A stretch of 64,000 nucleotides of DNA. Source: JASLEW01 sp035544875 (GTDB lineage: Bacteria > Acidobacteriota > Thermoanaerobaculia > Multivoradales > UBA5704). Below are positions 1-8,654 of the stretch, piece after piece (the stretch's first letter is position 1; every line of letters starts with the position of its first letter). Made by a program: the position numbers and the translations under genes. The stretch spans positions 1-64,000 of the forward strand of contig DASZZP010000079.1 of the NCBI GenBank assembly GCA_035544875.1. The letters run 5' to 3'. The notes below the pieces were generated by a model. That model searched no databases and had not been told where the DNA came from. It saw only the letters and a program-made list of their open reading frames with translations.

Positions 1-61
1 CTGCGCTCCCCGCAGCGCCGACGAGCCTCCATGCTGCCCCTCACTCCCTGCCGTCTGCTCC

Positions 62-535
62 ATGGGCGCCTCCTCCCGCGTGCCCACGAGCCTACGGGCC
101 GAGCCCCGCCCGAGTCACGCACGCTTGCCGCAAGGACACGATTGCTTGACGCCGGAATCGAGGCCCCGCTGGGGTCGCTTGAGCGCGCGCCGGATGCTCA
201 TCCATGTCGGCGACCAGATGCGCCAGGCTCTCGGCGAGCTCGAGGTCGCGCCGGTGCCGGGGCCCCTCGCGCACCGTCCGCTCAACTGGCTGCTGATCCA
301 CGTGCTGCCGTGGCCGAAGGGGAAGGCGCAGAGCCCGCCCGGCTTTCTGCTGGGAGAGTCGATCGTCTGGGACGAGGACCTTGCCGCTCTCAAGGAGCTG
401 ATCGAGCGGTTCGCGAGTTGCGGCCCCGGATTCGCTTGGGCGGCAAGCCCGGTGTTTGGACGGATCTCACGGTGCGATTGGGGCGTGCTGGTCCACAAGC
501 ATCTCGATCATCACCTCCGGCAGTTCGGAGTCTGA
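62..535 (+). CDS. DUF1569 (DinB-like) family protein
   Basis: Encodes 157 residues. The C-terminus carries the DUF1569 signature: a P-x-F-G motif (SPVFGRIS), then W-G-x-L and the K-H-L-x-H-H-L-R-Q-F-G ending. The centre has RMLIHVGDQMRQALGE, and the segment LTPESRPRWGRLS matches the usual N-terminal part of the domain. DUF1569 proteins belong to the DinB/YfiT-like four-helix fold, in which His residues bind a metal; no reaction is established. ATG at 62 is the most upstream in-frame start, and no clear ribosome-binding site precedes it. The first 25 or so residues are basic and poorly conserved in character, so a later start or a 5' part lost at the window edge is possible. It precedes an AsnC-type domain gene by 44 bp. 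Confidence 0.75.
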   Translation: MGASSRVPTSLRAEPRPSHARLPQGHDCLTPESRPRWGRLSARRMLIHVGDQMRQALGELEVAPVPGPLAHRPLNWLLIHVLPWPKGKAQSPPGFLLGESIVWDEDLAALKELIERFASCGPGFAWAASPVFGRISRCDWGVLVHKHLDHHLRQFGV

Positions 536-579
536 GCGCCGGGGTGACTGGTGTAGAGTGCTTCCGAGGAGGGTCGGAC

Positions 580-876
580 ATGGTCAGCGCCGTGATTCTG
601 CTGGTGGTGGAGAAGCCGAAGATCAACGAGGTCGCGGAAAAGCTGGTCGAGATGCCGGGTATCACCGAAGTCTACTCGGTGGCCGGCCAGTACGACCTGG
701 TGGCGATCGCCCGGGTGCGCGACAACGAAGGGATCGCGACCGCGGTGACCAATCAGATGCTGAAGATCGAGGGTATCGTGCGGACCGAGACCTTGATCGC
801 CTTCCGTGCCTTCTCGCGCTACAACCTGGAGCGCATGTTCTCGGTCGGCATGGAAGAGCCCGCCACCTCGCAATAG
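580..876 (+). CDS. Stand-alone Lrp/AsnC ligand-binding (RAM) domain protein
   Basis: Encodes 98 residues consisting only of the AsnC_trans_reg/RAM fold: a hydrophobic beta-strand (SAVILLVVEKPKI), a helix (NEVAEKLVEMPGI), then TEVYSVAGQYDLVAIARV and a terminal strand TETLIAFRAFS. There is no helix-turn-helix, so it is the short DNA-binding-free class of Lrp relatives, which form dimers and octamers and bind amino acids. The start was chosen because GAGGAGGG at 566-573 lies six bases before the ATG at 580; the longer upstream reading frame has no such signal. Role here unknown; such proteins can modulate full-length Lrp proteins or act as metabolite sensors. Confidence 0.88.
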   Translation: MVSAVILLVVEKPKINEVAEKLVEMPGITEVYSVAGQYDLVAIARVRDNEGIATAVTNQMLKIEGIVRTETLIAFRAFSRYNLERMFSVGMEEPATSQ

Positions 877-897
877 CCCATCACCAAGCGCGGGTTG

Positions 898-925
898 GCC
901 GCACATCCGGTGATGGACGTGCGGC
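898..925 (+). repeat. 28-nt REP-like hairpin, copy 1
   Basis: Two 11-nt arms, GCCGCACATCC and GGACGTGCGGC, flank the loop GGTGAT, with one mismatch. The sequence after the hairpin, CATGCCCCGGAGG, resembles the tail after the copy at 27967 (CACTTCCCGGAGG). Related hairpins lie at 27967-27994, 28653-28680 and 28817-28844. It sits in the intergenic gap after the AsnC-domain gene. Confidence 0.6.
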
Positions 926-940
926 ATGCCCCGGAGGGCA

Positions 941-985
941 GGACCCGCGCGCCTAACCAAGCGCGGGCTGGGACCCGCGCGACTA
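941..985 (+). repeat. Dispersed GC-rich repeat (GCGCGGGTCCC family), copy 1
   Basis: Contains two partial direct units that begin GGACCCGCGCG, separated by CCTAACCAAGCGCGGGCTG. On the minus strand this reads GCGCGGGTCCC followed by AGCCCGCGCTTGGTTAG, matching sequence at 8251-8298 and 9563-9620. The unit runs into the stop codon of the following minus-strand gene. Confidence 0.5.
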
Positions 986-1645
986 ATAGATCCCCGGCAC
1001 GAAGCGGCGCACCCGGCGCATGTAGTCGCGGTACGGGACGCCGAGCTCTTCTTGCAGCAGGCTCTCCTCGGCACGGCCGCGCAGGTCGCCGGCCACCATC
1101 ACGAGCGCGGCGCCCACGGCCGCCACGGCCCCCGGCGCCCACAGCCACGAGCCCACCGCCAGCAGGTCCATCGCCAGGTAGATCGGATGGCGGACCCAGC
1201 GGTAGGGGCCGCCGGTGACCAGCTGGTGATCTGGCGTCAGGCTGGCCCATATCCTCCAGGAGCGAAAGACGACCAGCGCCCAGGCGGCCAGGGCGCTGGC
1301 CGCCGCCATCAGCGCAGCGCCCGCCACGTGGCGAGGCTCGATCAGCGTGGGGCTGCCGCTGAGCGCCGGCATGAGCCCGTTGTAGAGCACGGCCAGCGCC
1401 AGCATATGGAACGCGACGAGCGAGCCCGCGAACCGGGCGGTGCGCACGCCGCGCGGCCGCTCGCCGGCCTGTTGCTCATGGTCGCGCTCGGTAAGTCCTG
1501 GCGCGCCGTTCTCTGCTCCGCCCGCGGACCCGGCCGCCGACGCCTGCGCCCGCGCGGCGGCCAGCAGCCGGGCGGCGGCGCGCGGGATGAAGACGGCGTA
1601 GAAGAGGGTGTGGAAGATCACGAGCCCGACCGCCCAGTGGCTCAT
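983..1645 (-). CDS. Isoprenylcysteine carboxyl methyltransferase (ICMT)-like membrane methyltransferase
   Basis: Encodes 220 residues with about five hydrophobic segments. The C-terminal half has the ICMT/phospholipid-methyltransferase signature: GGPYRWVRHPIYLA, then EESLLQEELG and Y-R-D-Y-M-R-R-V-R-R-F-V-P. In this family the R-H-P and E-E...Y motifs bind S-adenosylmethionine at the membrane surface; bacterial substrates are mostly unknown lipids or small molecules. The start (ATG 1645) overlaps the stop codon of the upstream AcvB-like gene as ATGA, so the two are probably translationally coupled. The stop lies at the edge of a dispersed repeat, so the very C-terminus may be recent. Confidence 0.85.
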   Translation of the reverse strand: MSHWAVGLVIFHTLFYAVFIPRAAARLLAAARAQASAAGSAGGAENGAPGLTERDHEQQAGERPRGVRTARFAGSLVAFHMLALAVLYNGLMPALSGSPTLIEPRHVAGAALMAAASALAAWALVVFRSWRIWASLTPDHQLVTGGPYRWVRHPIYLAMDLLAVGSWLWAPGAVAAVGAALVMVAGDLRGRAEESLLQEELGVPYRDYMRRVRRFVPGIY

Positions 1646-4600
1646 CGGCCGCCAGCGCCCTCGGGTTTGCCGGCGGCGGCAGCAGGTTCGGCCGCACCCT
1701 GCAGGATGCGTTCGGCCAGGGCCTGGTAGCCGCCGCCGAGGAGATGGGAGCCGGGCATCTCGGCCCGCTCGCCGAGGCCAGGCTCGAGGTCGGGGCAGAT
1801 GCTGTCCTGCTCCCCTTTGCCAAAGAGGCAGAGGAGAGGCAGGCCGCGCAGCTTCGCCACTTCCGGCAGCACCGGCAGCTCGGCGGCTTTGTTCTCCTTG
1901 ACCCGGATCTCGAAGGGCGTCGTATGGCTCGGCCCGATCAGGGCGATGAGGCGGATGCGGCCCCGGAGATCGGCCGGCAGCCGGCTGGCCATGAAGGGGA
2001 GGACGTCGGCACCGAGCGAGTAGCCGATCAGCAGCGCCCGCTTGCGGTTCCAGGCCGAGAGATAGTGGCGCAGCACCCGTTCGAGATCGGCCGCGGCGGC
2101 GTCCGGAGTGCGTTCGTTCCAGAAGTACTGCAGGGTGTCGAGACCCACGACCGGCATGCCCTTCTGGCCGGCGATCACCTTGCCCACCTCGCGATCGACC
2201 CCCGCCCAACCGCCGTCGCCCGAGATGATGACGGCCAGCTCTTCGCCTGGCGCGCCGCCCGCCGGCATCTCGATCAGCGGCAGGTCGGGAAGCGCCGAGG
2301 AACCGGTGGTCTCGGCCGCGCCGGCCGCAGGGTTGGGCGGTGCCGGCGGCGGTTTGAGCAGCTTCTGCACCGCCAGCCTCAAGGCCTGCTCCCAGCCCGC
2401 CTGGCGGGTGAAGCCGTGGTCGACTCCCGGCAGCGACACCACCTCGCCGCCGGGCGACGGGCGGGCATAGTCCTGGGCCGCGCTTGCCGGGCAGCGCTGA
2501 TCGCTTTCGCCCTGCAGGGCGATCCACGGCTGTTCGAGCGCTGCCGCCGGCGCGAGATGAAAGCCGTTGCCGCCTGCCGCCGGCTGCGTGATCAGGCCAT
2601 GTTCGGAGCACAACGGCGGCGCATCCGCGAGGTCGGCGCAGAAGCCGAGGCCAAGGCCGCCGCGAAAGGTGTTGGGAGGGGCCTGGGCAAGAGCGCCGTA
2701 GGCCAGGGTGGCGCCGGCCGAGTAGCCGGCCACCAGCGGGCGCACGTAGTGCGTGAAGCCGAGCCTCTTCTGCACCACTTTGCTCAGGTTCTCGAGGCTC
2801 TCGGCGGTCAGCGCGCATTTCTCCTGGCGCGCCGCGAGCTTGCCCAGGTAGGTTCTGGAGTTGATGCCGACCACCAGCGCCTCCTGCGCCGCCAGCGCCG
2901 TCGCCATCGCGGCCGTTGCCGCGCTCCAGCCCTCGTCGCCGGTGAAGAACAGGACGACGTTGGCTGGCCGGGCCGTCCGGTGGAGCAGCCTGGTCTCGCC
3001 GAAGCGGCCGTAGGTGAACGGCTCGCTGCCGCCTGGCGGCCTGCCGGTCTCGGTTCTGCCGCCTTCCGGGTGCGCGGCAGTCCCCGCCCGCGGTTGTGTC
3101 GTCTGGGCCGACAGGAAAGCCGCGCCCGCCACTGCAGCCGCTGGAGTGGCCGCGGCTGCGGTCGAGGCCGGAGCCCCTCTGTACGCGGCAAACATGAAAG
3201 GGCCTTGCGCTGTCGTGGCAGCGGATTCTTGATTCCGCGCCCGGAGATGGTCCTCGAGCGGCGTGAGTGGGAAATCGGCAGCGGTGCTCGGAGGCGGCGG
3301 TGGTGGGACCGGAGGTGTCGTAGGGAGGGGCGTGGGCGCCGCGGGAGGCGCGGGCGCGGGCGCAGGCGTGGGGGAAGTCTTGGCCGGCGTGGCCGGAGCG
3401 TCGGCTTTCTTGGCGTTCGGGTTGGGAGTCCCGGCCGCGGGCGCGCCGGCGGGCGTTCCCGCCGCCGGGCCGCCGGCCGGAGCCGGGTTCGCCGGCGCGG
3501 CGGCCTGCTGGCCCCCTTCGAGCTGCTTCCAGATCGGCTCGACCACGGCCTTGGCGTCGCCGCCCAGGTAGTGGGCGCCGGGCAGCTCGACCGCCGTCCC
3601 CGACTTGCCGATCTGGCTGCACAGGCTTTCCGCCTTCTCGCTGCTGCCGTAGACGCAGAGCACCTTGCGGGCGTCGAGCTTGGCGAGCTCGGGTAGCACC
3701 GGCCGGTCCTCGCCGCCGCCGCGACCCAGCCACTCGCGCAGCCGGAATTCGAAGCTGGTGGTGCGGCCCGGGCCGAGCAAAGCGATCAGCCTCACCTTGC
3801 CGAGGAGATCGGCGGGCAGGCGGGCTGCCATGAAGGGCAGCACCTCGCCGCCCAGCGAGTAGCCGATCAGCAGCGCCTCGCGACGATTCCAGGCGGCGAG
3901 GTAGGTGCGCAGCAGGCGCGCCAGGTCGGCCGCCGCGCCGTCGGGGTTGCGCGGCGTCCAGAAATACTGCAGCGTGTTCAGCCCCACCACCGGGATGCCC
4001 CGGTCGACCAGCAGCTTCGCCACCTGACGGTCGAGGCCGGCCCAGCCGCCGTCTCCCGAGATGACCACCGCCATGGCGTCGCCGGTCGAGCCGGGAACCG
4101 GCAGCTCGAGGATCGGCAGGTCGGCGACCGTCTTGCGCACCGCGGTCTCCGGCGGCCGCGCCAGGTCGGCGGCGTTCAGGACGCGCAGGAACGACTGCTT
4201 GAGCGGCGAGCCGAAGCGCTGCGCCGGCGTCGTTTGGCGCTTGCTCCTGAGCGGCGCGACCGCCACCGCACCCCGGACCTTGGCCGCGAATTGCGCCGCC
4301 GCCGCGGCCGGGCAGCGCGGGCCGCCATCGCTCGCGACGACGATCCAGGGCTGCTCGACGCCGGCGACCGGCAGCAGCTGGAAGCGCGGGCCGCTCCGGC
4401 CGCGCTGGCCGCGCCCGCCGCGCTGGCCGTGCTGGCTCTGATCATCGGCGACCGGCTTCGACTCGAGCCCTCGCCCCTTGCAGAAGGGGTGAGCGATCTC
4501 GACCTCGGGACAGAAGCCGAGGCTGATCGCCCCGGCAAAGGTGTCGGGCGGCGCCTGGGCCAGAGCGGCGTAGGCGAGCGCCGCGCCGATGCCGTAGCCC

Positions 4601-5013
4601 GCCAGCACCGGCGGCGTGTAGCTCGGCAGGTCGAGCTTCTTCTGCACCAGCTTGCTCAGCATCTCGAAATCGCCGGCCGGAAAGGCGCAGTCCTGGCCCA
4701 GCCGCTCGATCTTGCGCAGGTAGAAGGGCAGATCGAGGCCGATCACCAGGGCGTCGAGCGACTCGAGGTTTCTCGCGAGGGCGTCGGCCTGGGCGTCCCA
4801 GCCGGCTTCGCCGGAGAGCACGATGGCCACGCCCTTGGGTCGCTCGGTCCGGCGATAGACCGAGACCTGGCCGAAGCGGCCATAGGACTGCAGCTCGACC
4901 GCTGCGGCATGAGCAGGCCGCCCCGCGGCCGCGGTCCAGGCCGCCGCCGCCGCCGCGAGCGCCGCCAAGAGGACGAGCGGCCTGCCTCGCGAGCCTTGAC
5001 TAGCGCCCGGCAT
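1642..5013 (-). CDS. Double AcvB/VirJ-family periplasmic hydrolase (two AcvB units fused in frame)
   Basis: Encodes 1123 residues, about twice the usual length of AcvB. Order: signal peptide (about 1-37), AcvB N-terminal half 1 (about 40-250), VirJ-type alpha/beta-hydrolase domain 1 (about 300-480), an Ala/Pro-rich linker (about 485-640), N-terminal half 2 (about 645-870) and VirJ domain 2 (about 890-1105). VirJ domains keep the nucleophile elbow G-Y-S-L-G (Ser376, Ser979) and a late His (GAHYLGG, GSHLLGG). The matching elbow in N-terminal half 1 is G-Y-G-I-G (139-143), with no Ser, while half 2 has G-Y-S-A-G. AcvB of Agrobacterium hydrolyses lysyl-phosphatidylglycerol in the periplasm; that activity is inferred here. 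The start overlaps the upstream acvB-like gene by 14 bp. Confidence 0.85.
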   Translation of the reverse strand: MPGASQGSRGRPLVLLAALAAAAAAWTAAAGRPAHAAAVELQSYGRFGQVSVYRRTERPKGVAIVLSGEAGWDAQADALARNLESLDALVIGLDLPFYLRKIERLGQDCAFPAGDFEMLSKLVQKKLDLPSYTPPVLAGYGIGAALAYAALAQAPPDTFAGAISLGFCPEVEIAHPFCKGRGLESKPVADDQSQHGQRGGRGQRGRSGPRFQLLPVAGVEQPWIVVASDGGPRCPAAAAAQFAAKVRGAVAVAPLRSKRQTTPAQRFGSPLKQSFLRVLNAADLARPPETAVRKTVADLPILELPVPGSTGDAMAVVISGDGGWAGLDRQVAKLLVDRGIPVVGLNTLQYFWTPRNPDGAAADLARLLRTYLAAWNRREALLIGYSLGGEVLPFMAARLPADLLGKVRLIALLGPGRTTSFEFRLREWLGRGGGEDRPVLPELAKLDARKVLCVYGSSEKAESLCSQIGKSGTAVELPGAHYLGGDAKAVVEPIWKQLEGGQQAAAPANPAPAGGPAAGTPAGAPAAGTPNPNAKKADAPATPAKTSPTPAPAPAPPAAPTPLPTTPPVPPPPPPSTAADFPLTPLEDHLRARNQESAATTAQGPFMFAAYRGAPASTAAAATPAAAVAGAAFLSAQTTQPRAGTAAHPEGGRTETGRPPGGSEPFTYGRFGETRLLHRTARPANVVLFFTGDEGWSAATAAMATALAAQEALVVGINSRTYLGKLAARQEKCALTAESLENLSKVVQKRLGFTHYVRPLVAGYSAGATLAYGALAQAPPNTFRGGLGLGFCADLADAPPLCSEHGLITQPAAGGNGFHLAPAAALEQPWIALQGESDQRCPASAAQDYARPSPGGEVVSLPGVDHGFTRQAGWEQALRLAVQKLLKPPPAPPNPAAGAAETTGSSALPDLPLIEMPAGGAPGEELAVIISGDGGWAGVDREVGKVIAGQKGMPVVGLDTLQYFWNERTPDAAAADLERVLRHYLSAWNRKRALLIGYSLGADVLPFMASRLPADLRGRIRLIALIGPSHTTPFEIRVKENKAAELPVLPEVAKLRGLPLLCLFGKGEQDSICPDLEPGLGERAEMPGSHLLGGGYQALAERILQGAAEPAAAAGKPEGAGGR

Positions 5014-6652
5014 TGGGGGGCTGAGCCTGGACTTCGCGCAAGATACGGTCGGCGAGGGTCGCGTAGTCGCGGCCGAAGTGGTGGGCGCCCTGGGTCTCCA
5101 CGGTCTTGCTGATGCCCGCGATCTCAGTGCACAGGCTGTCGGTCTCCTGCTCGCCGTAGAAACAGAGCAGCGGCTTGCCGCGCAGCTTGGTCACCTCCGG
5201 CAGCACCGGCACGTCGCCGCCGCCGGATCCAGGCAGCCAGTCGGTCAGATGGAACTGGAAGCTGGTCTTGCGGCTCGGCCCCAGCAGGGTGATCAGCCGC
5301 ACCTTCGAGCTGAGGTCCGGCGGCAGCCGGCTGGCCATGAAGGGCAGCACGTCTGCTCCCAGCGAGTAGCCGATCAGCATCACCTCGCGGCGGTTCCAGG
5401 CGGCCAGGTAGTGGCGCACGATGCGCTCGAGGTCGGCGGCCGCGCCGGCGGGATCGCGGGCGTTCCAGAAGTACTTCAGCGAGTTGAGCCCCACCACCGG
5501 CACCCCCTTCTCGGCCAGCTTGGCGGCCACTTCGCGGTCGATGCCGGCCCAGCCGCCATCACCCGAGATGACGACCGCCAGCAGGTCGCCGGCCGGCTTC
5601 GGAGCGGGAACTTCGATCAGGGGGAGGTCGGCCACCGGGGGGATGGGCGCCGGAGCGGCGCCCTTCGGCGCCGATGCGCCGGCGCCCGCCGCGCCCGCGG
5701 GCCCCGGCGCCGGCGTCGGCGCCGGCCCGCCGCGGGCTGCCGAGGAGGAAGTGGAGGAGCGGCCCGGCTCGGGGAGGCTGGTGAGCTGCTGGAACGCCGC
5801 CTTGAACTGGGGCTCCCAGTGGGCCGGCACCGAGAAGCCGTGTCCGACCTTGGGCAGCATCACCGCCTCGCCGTTGTTGACCTGGCGCACGTAGTCCTGC
5901 ACGTCCTTGGGGAAGCAGACCTGGTCGATCTCGCCCTGGAAGGCGATCCAGGGCTGCTCCAGAGTGGCGGCCGGCTTAAAGCTGTACCCCTTGCCTTTCG
6001 GCCCCGGGCTCCAGGTCAGGCCGTGGCCGCTGCACAGCGGCCGGCTCAGCGGCAGATCGGGGCAAAAGCCCATGCTGATCGCGCCGCGGAAGGTGTTGGG
6101 CGGCGCCTGGACCAGCACGGCATAGACCAGCGTGGCGCCGGAGGAGTAGCCCACCAGCACCGGCGGCGTGTAGGCCGGGAAGGCGAGCTTCTTCTGCACG
6201 TACTTGCTGAGCAGCTCGAGGTCGGACGCCGGGTACGAGCAGGCTTCCTGCGCCGCGCCCAGGGCCTTGAGATAGCGCGGCAGATTGATGCCGACGACCA
6301 GGGCATCGAGGCTGGAGAGCGTCTTGGCCATGTCGACGACGCCCAAGTTCCAGCCGCCGTCGCCGGAGAAGAAGAGCACCACGTTCTTCGGCTGCGGGGT
6401 CTGGCGGTAGAGAGTGAGCGTGCCGAAACGGCCGTAGCTGAGTGTCTCGTCGGCCTTCGACGCAGCTGAGGCCGACCCGCCGCGAGTGCGCGAACGGGAG
6501 GGCCGCCCGGCGACCGCGGAGGCGCCGGCCGCCGCAGCCTTGGCAGCTAGACGCAGCGGAGCGGCGGCCGGGCCGGCAACGGTGGGAAAGCCGGCCACCG
6601 CGGCCCCCGGCGCGAGGAGCAGTCCTGCCAGCAGCCATGCGGATCTGGTCAT
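5000..6652 (-). CDS. AcvB/VirJ-family periplasmic hydrolase
   Basis: Encodes 550 residues in the usual single-unit AcvB layout: signal peptide (MTRSAWLLAGLLLAPGAAVA), N-terminal alpha/beta-hydrolase-like half with the elbow G-Y-S-S-G, Ala/Pro-rich linker, then a VirJ domain with VVISGDGGWAGIDREVA, the elbow GYSLGADVLPF and the terminal His in GAHHFGRDY. By homology with AcvB it is a serine hydrolase of the periplasm acting on aminoacylated phosphatidylglycerol; no lysyl-PG synthase (MprF) gene is seen in the window. The start at 6652 begins the signal peptide; a longer frame upstream lacks one. A 10-bp palindrome GACCTAGGTC lies just before the start. It heads the acvB-acvB2-ICMT run. Confidence 0.88.
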   Translation of the reverse strand: MTRSAWLLAGLLLAPGAAVAGFPTVAGPAAAPLRLAAKAAAAGASAVAGRPSRSRTRGGSASAASKADETLSYGRFGTLTLYRQTPQPKNVVLFFSGDGGWNLGVVDMAKTLSSLDALVVGINLPRYLKALGAAQEACSYPASDLELLSKYVQKKLAFPAYTPPVLVGYSSGATLVYAVLVQAPPNTFRGAISMGFCPDLPLSRPLCSGHGLTWSPGPKGKGYSFKPAATLEQPWIAFQGEIDQVCFPKDVQDYVRQVNNGEAVMLPKVGHGFSVPAHWEPQFKAAFQQLTSLPEPGRSSTSSSAARGGPAPTPAPGPAGAAGAGASAPKGAAPAPIPPVADLPLIEVPAPKPAGDLLAVVISGDGGWAGIDREVAAKLAEKGVPVVGLNSLKYFWNARDPAGAAADLERIVRHYLAAWNRREVMLIGYSLGADVLPFMASRLPPDLSSKVRLITLLGPSRKTSFQFHLTDWLPGSGGGDVPVLPEVTKLRGKPLLCFYGEQETDSLCTEIAGISKTVETQGAHHFGRDYATLADRILREVQAQPPNAGR

Positions 6653-6858
6653 CTTCGACCTAGGTCTCCGGCGGTTGATCGGGGCGTCAGAGCTCCACCG
6701 GGAGCTCGCCCGCGCCGCCCGAGCTCCAGAGCCTGTCGGGCTCGTCGAGCTCACGTTCGCCTGAGGGAAGCAAGCCGCAAGCCATGCCGGGCAAAGCCGG
6801 CGGGCGACGGGAAGCCGGAACCGAGCAGCCGAGGGCGGCCGAGGCGGCGCAGGGCGGC

Positions 6859-8595
6859 TCAGGACGGTTGCGTGGGCAGAGCGCCGAGCCTTTCGACCAG
6901 TTTGCGGTAGAGCTCGTCGCGGCGCAAACTCTCGAAGGCCGGATCGCTCTCCAGCTGTGCCCGGTCGCGCCAGCCGCTGTCGACCGCCCGAGCGAGCAGC
7001 TTGAGCGCCTGCTTGGCATTGCCCCGGCGCGCCTGCGCCGACGCCATCTGATACCAGAGATAGGGATCGTCCGGCGCGATCTCGGCGGCGATCGAGAGGC
7101 AGAACAGGGCGCGGTCATATTGTTTGCGCCCGGCGAACATGCCGGGTAGATAGAAACCGGTCTGCACCTTGACGCTCGACAGCTTCCGCTGGGCCGACAG
7201 CCGCTCCTCGAGGTCGGGCGCGCCGCTCGCCTTGCTCTTGAGGTCGGCGATGCTCAGCTCGGCGAGCGCTTTCGGCAGCTGGCTCGCCGGGTCGGAGCCG
7301 TCCGCGTCGGCGGCTGCCAGCGCCCCGCCCACGATTCGCTGCGCCCGCGCGACGTATTCCTCGTCGCGCTTGACGCGCGCGCGGCGCGCCTGGATCTCCT
7401 GCGCCAGCGCCGGCTGCGCCAGCAGGCCGGTGGCTTGGCGCGCAACCGCCTCGAGGTCGCCGGCGCCGCGCAGCCCGGCGAAATCGGCGGCGAGGGCGGC
7501 ATAGCTGCGCCAGGCATCGAAAAGCTGACCCGCGGCAGCGGCTGCCGCGGCGCGTTCATTCTCCTGGCGCCAGAGCGCGTCGACGAACGCCGCCTGGGGC
7601 GACCGCCGGTGGGAACGGATCGCCTGCAGCTCCATCCAGGCCAGCGCCCGGCTGGCCAAGGCCTCGGGCGGCCACTGGTGTGTGCCGTCGAAGAACTCGA
7701 CGCGATGCGGCAGGGCGAGATCGGTCAGCTTCTCGTCGAGCAGCACCATCTCGTCGTAGTTGAAGTCGCGGTTGCCGGCGGTGCCGAAGAAGGCAAAAGA
7801 GACATCCTTCGCGGGCGGCTGCTCGGCCGGGAAGCCGGCGCCGGCGCCGAGGATGCCGGCAAAAGTCCCGGGCGCCATCTTCGCCAGCACGCACAGGCTG
7901 CGCACGGTGCCCGAGAAGCCGGCGCCATAGACCCGCCGGTCGTCGATGCGCAGCCGGCCGTGGGTGTCGTTCCACATCGCCTTCATCGCGGCGAGATTGG
8001 GCGCCAGCGGGCCGTCGCTCGCCGAGTTATAGGAGCTGGCCACGACATAGCCATAGCGCTCGGCCGCCGGCCGCAGCAGCTCGGCCGGCACCATGGCGCG
8101 GCCGCCCGCATCCAGCGCATAGACGATCGGCCAGTCGCGGTCGCTGCGATAGGTCGAAGGGATGTAGAGGGCATAGCTCTGCGACGGATCGGCGGCGCAG
8201 GAGAGACGCTCCAGCAGGTGGCCCGGAACGGGGGTGATCTGATCGGGCGGTTGATTGGGCGCGCGGGTCCCTGCCCGCGCTTGGTCGGGTGCGCGGGGCG
8301 CCCCTGCCGGCGCTTGCGCCGCCGGTGCGGCGAGCAGCGTAGTCGCCAGCCCCACCGAACCGAGCCAAGGGATCAGGTGCTTCGGGAACGCCTGCCCGCT
8401 AGATCTGCTTCCTGGCCGTTGGACTTGCAGCAGGCTTCCAATGCTGTTGGCCCGGAGGCGCCCGAGGACTGCAAGGCACCGCGGCGGCTTCGCGGTGGCG
8501 CGGCGGCCTGCAGGGTTTCTCTCACGGCGGCCGTCCGCGGCTCCCCGGCACCGCGCCGTCACCACCCGATCGGGCCCCACGCTCCCATTGGCCAC
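6859..8595 (-). CDS. Secreted alpha/beta-hydrolase (esterase-like) with C-terminal TPR region
   Basis: Encodes up to 578 residues. A hydrophobic segment near residues 72-92 (LGSVGLATTLLAAPAAQA) looks like a signal peptide, so the first 60-70 residues from ATG 8595 may not be translated; no good internal ATG exists. The hydrolase part has Y-I-P-S-T-Y, the elbow G-A-G-F-S-G-T and a His in DGTHQWPPE, typical of esterase D/feruloyl-esterase-like folds. The C-terminal third has helical repeats ending in a clear TPR pair (YDRALFCLSIAAEIAPDDPY). The linker after the signal peptide (APDQARAGTRAPNQPPDQ) is encoded by a dispersed repeat. Substrate unknown. It is transcribed in the same direction as the AcvB genes, 200 bp upstream of them. 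Confidence 0.72.
   Translation of the reverse strand: MANGSVGPDRVVTARCRGAADGRRERNPAGRRATAKPPRCLAVLGRLRANSIGSLLQVQRPGSRSSGQAFPKHLIPWLGSVGLATTLLAAPAAQAPAGAPRAPDQARAGTRAPNQPPDQITPVPGHLLERLSCAADPSQSYALYIPSTYRSDRDWPIVYALDAGGRAMVPAELLRPAAERYGYVVASSYNSASDGPLAPNLAAMKAMWNDTHGRLRIDDRRVYGAGFSGTVRSLCVLAKMAPGTFAGILGAGAGFPAEQPPAKDVSFAFFGTAGNRDFNYDEMVLLDEKLTDLALPHRVEFFDGTHQWPPEALASRALAWMELQAIRSHRRSPQAAFVDALWRQENERAAAAAAAGQLFDAWRSYAALAADFAGLRGAGDLEAVARQATGLLAQPALAQEIQARRARVKRDEEYVARAQRIVGGALAAADADGSDPASQLPKALAELSIADLKSKASGAPDLEERLSAQRKLSSVKVQTGFYLPGMFAGRKQYDRALFCLSIAAEIAPDDPYLWYQMASAQARRGNAKQALKLLARAVDSGWRDRAQLESDPAFESLRRDELYRKLVERLGALPTQPS
8251..8298 (+). repeat. Dispersed GC-rich repeat (GCGCGGGTCCC family), copy 2, inside a coding sequence
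   Basis: Reads TTGATTGGGCGCGCGGGTCC then CTGCCCGCGCTTGGTCGGGT, matching the copies at 941-985 (inverted) and 9563-9620. It encodes the disordered Ala/Pro/Gln linker of the secreted hydrolase without breaking the frame. Confidence 0.5.
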
Positions 8596-8654
8596 GCGGC
8601 AATCCTAGCCCACGGGGCCGCGCGATGGCTCTCGATGCCGGTTTCCCGGCGGAG

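Noticed and set aside
983..3733. A 916-codon minus-strand frame joining upstream sequence to the ICMT-like protein
   Set aside because: The N-terminal 690 codons overlap the AcvB gene in another frame and are shadow sequence; the true start is ATG 1645 overlapping the AcvB stop.
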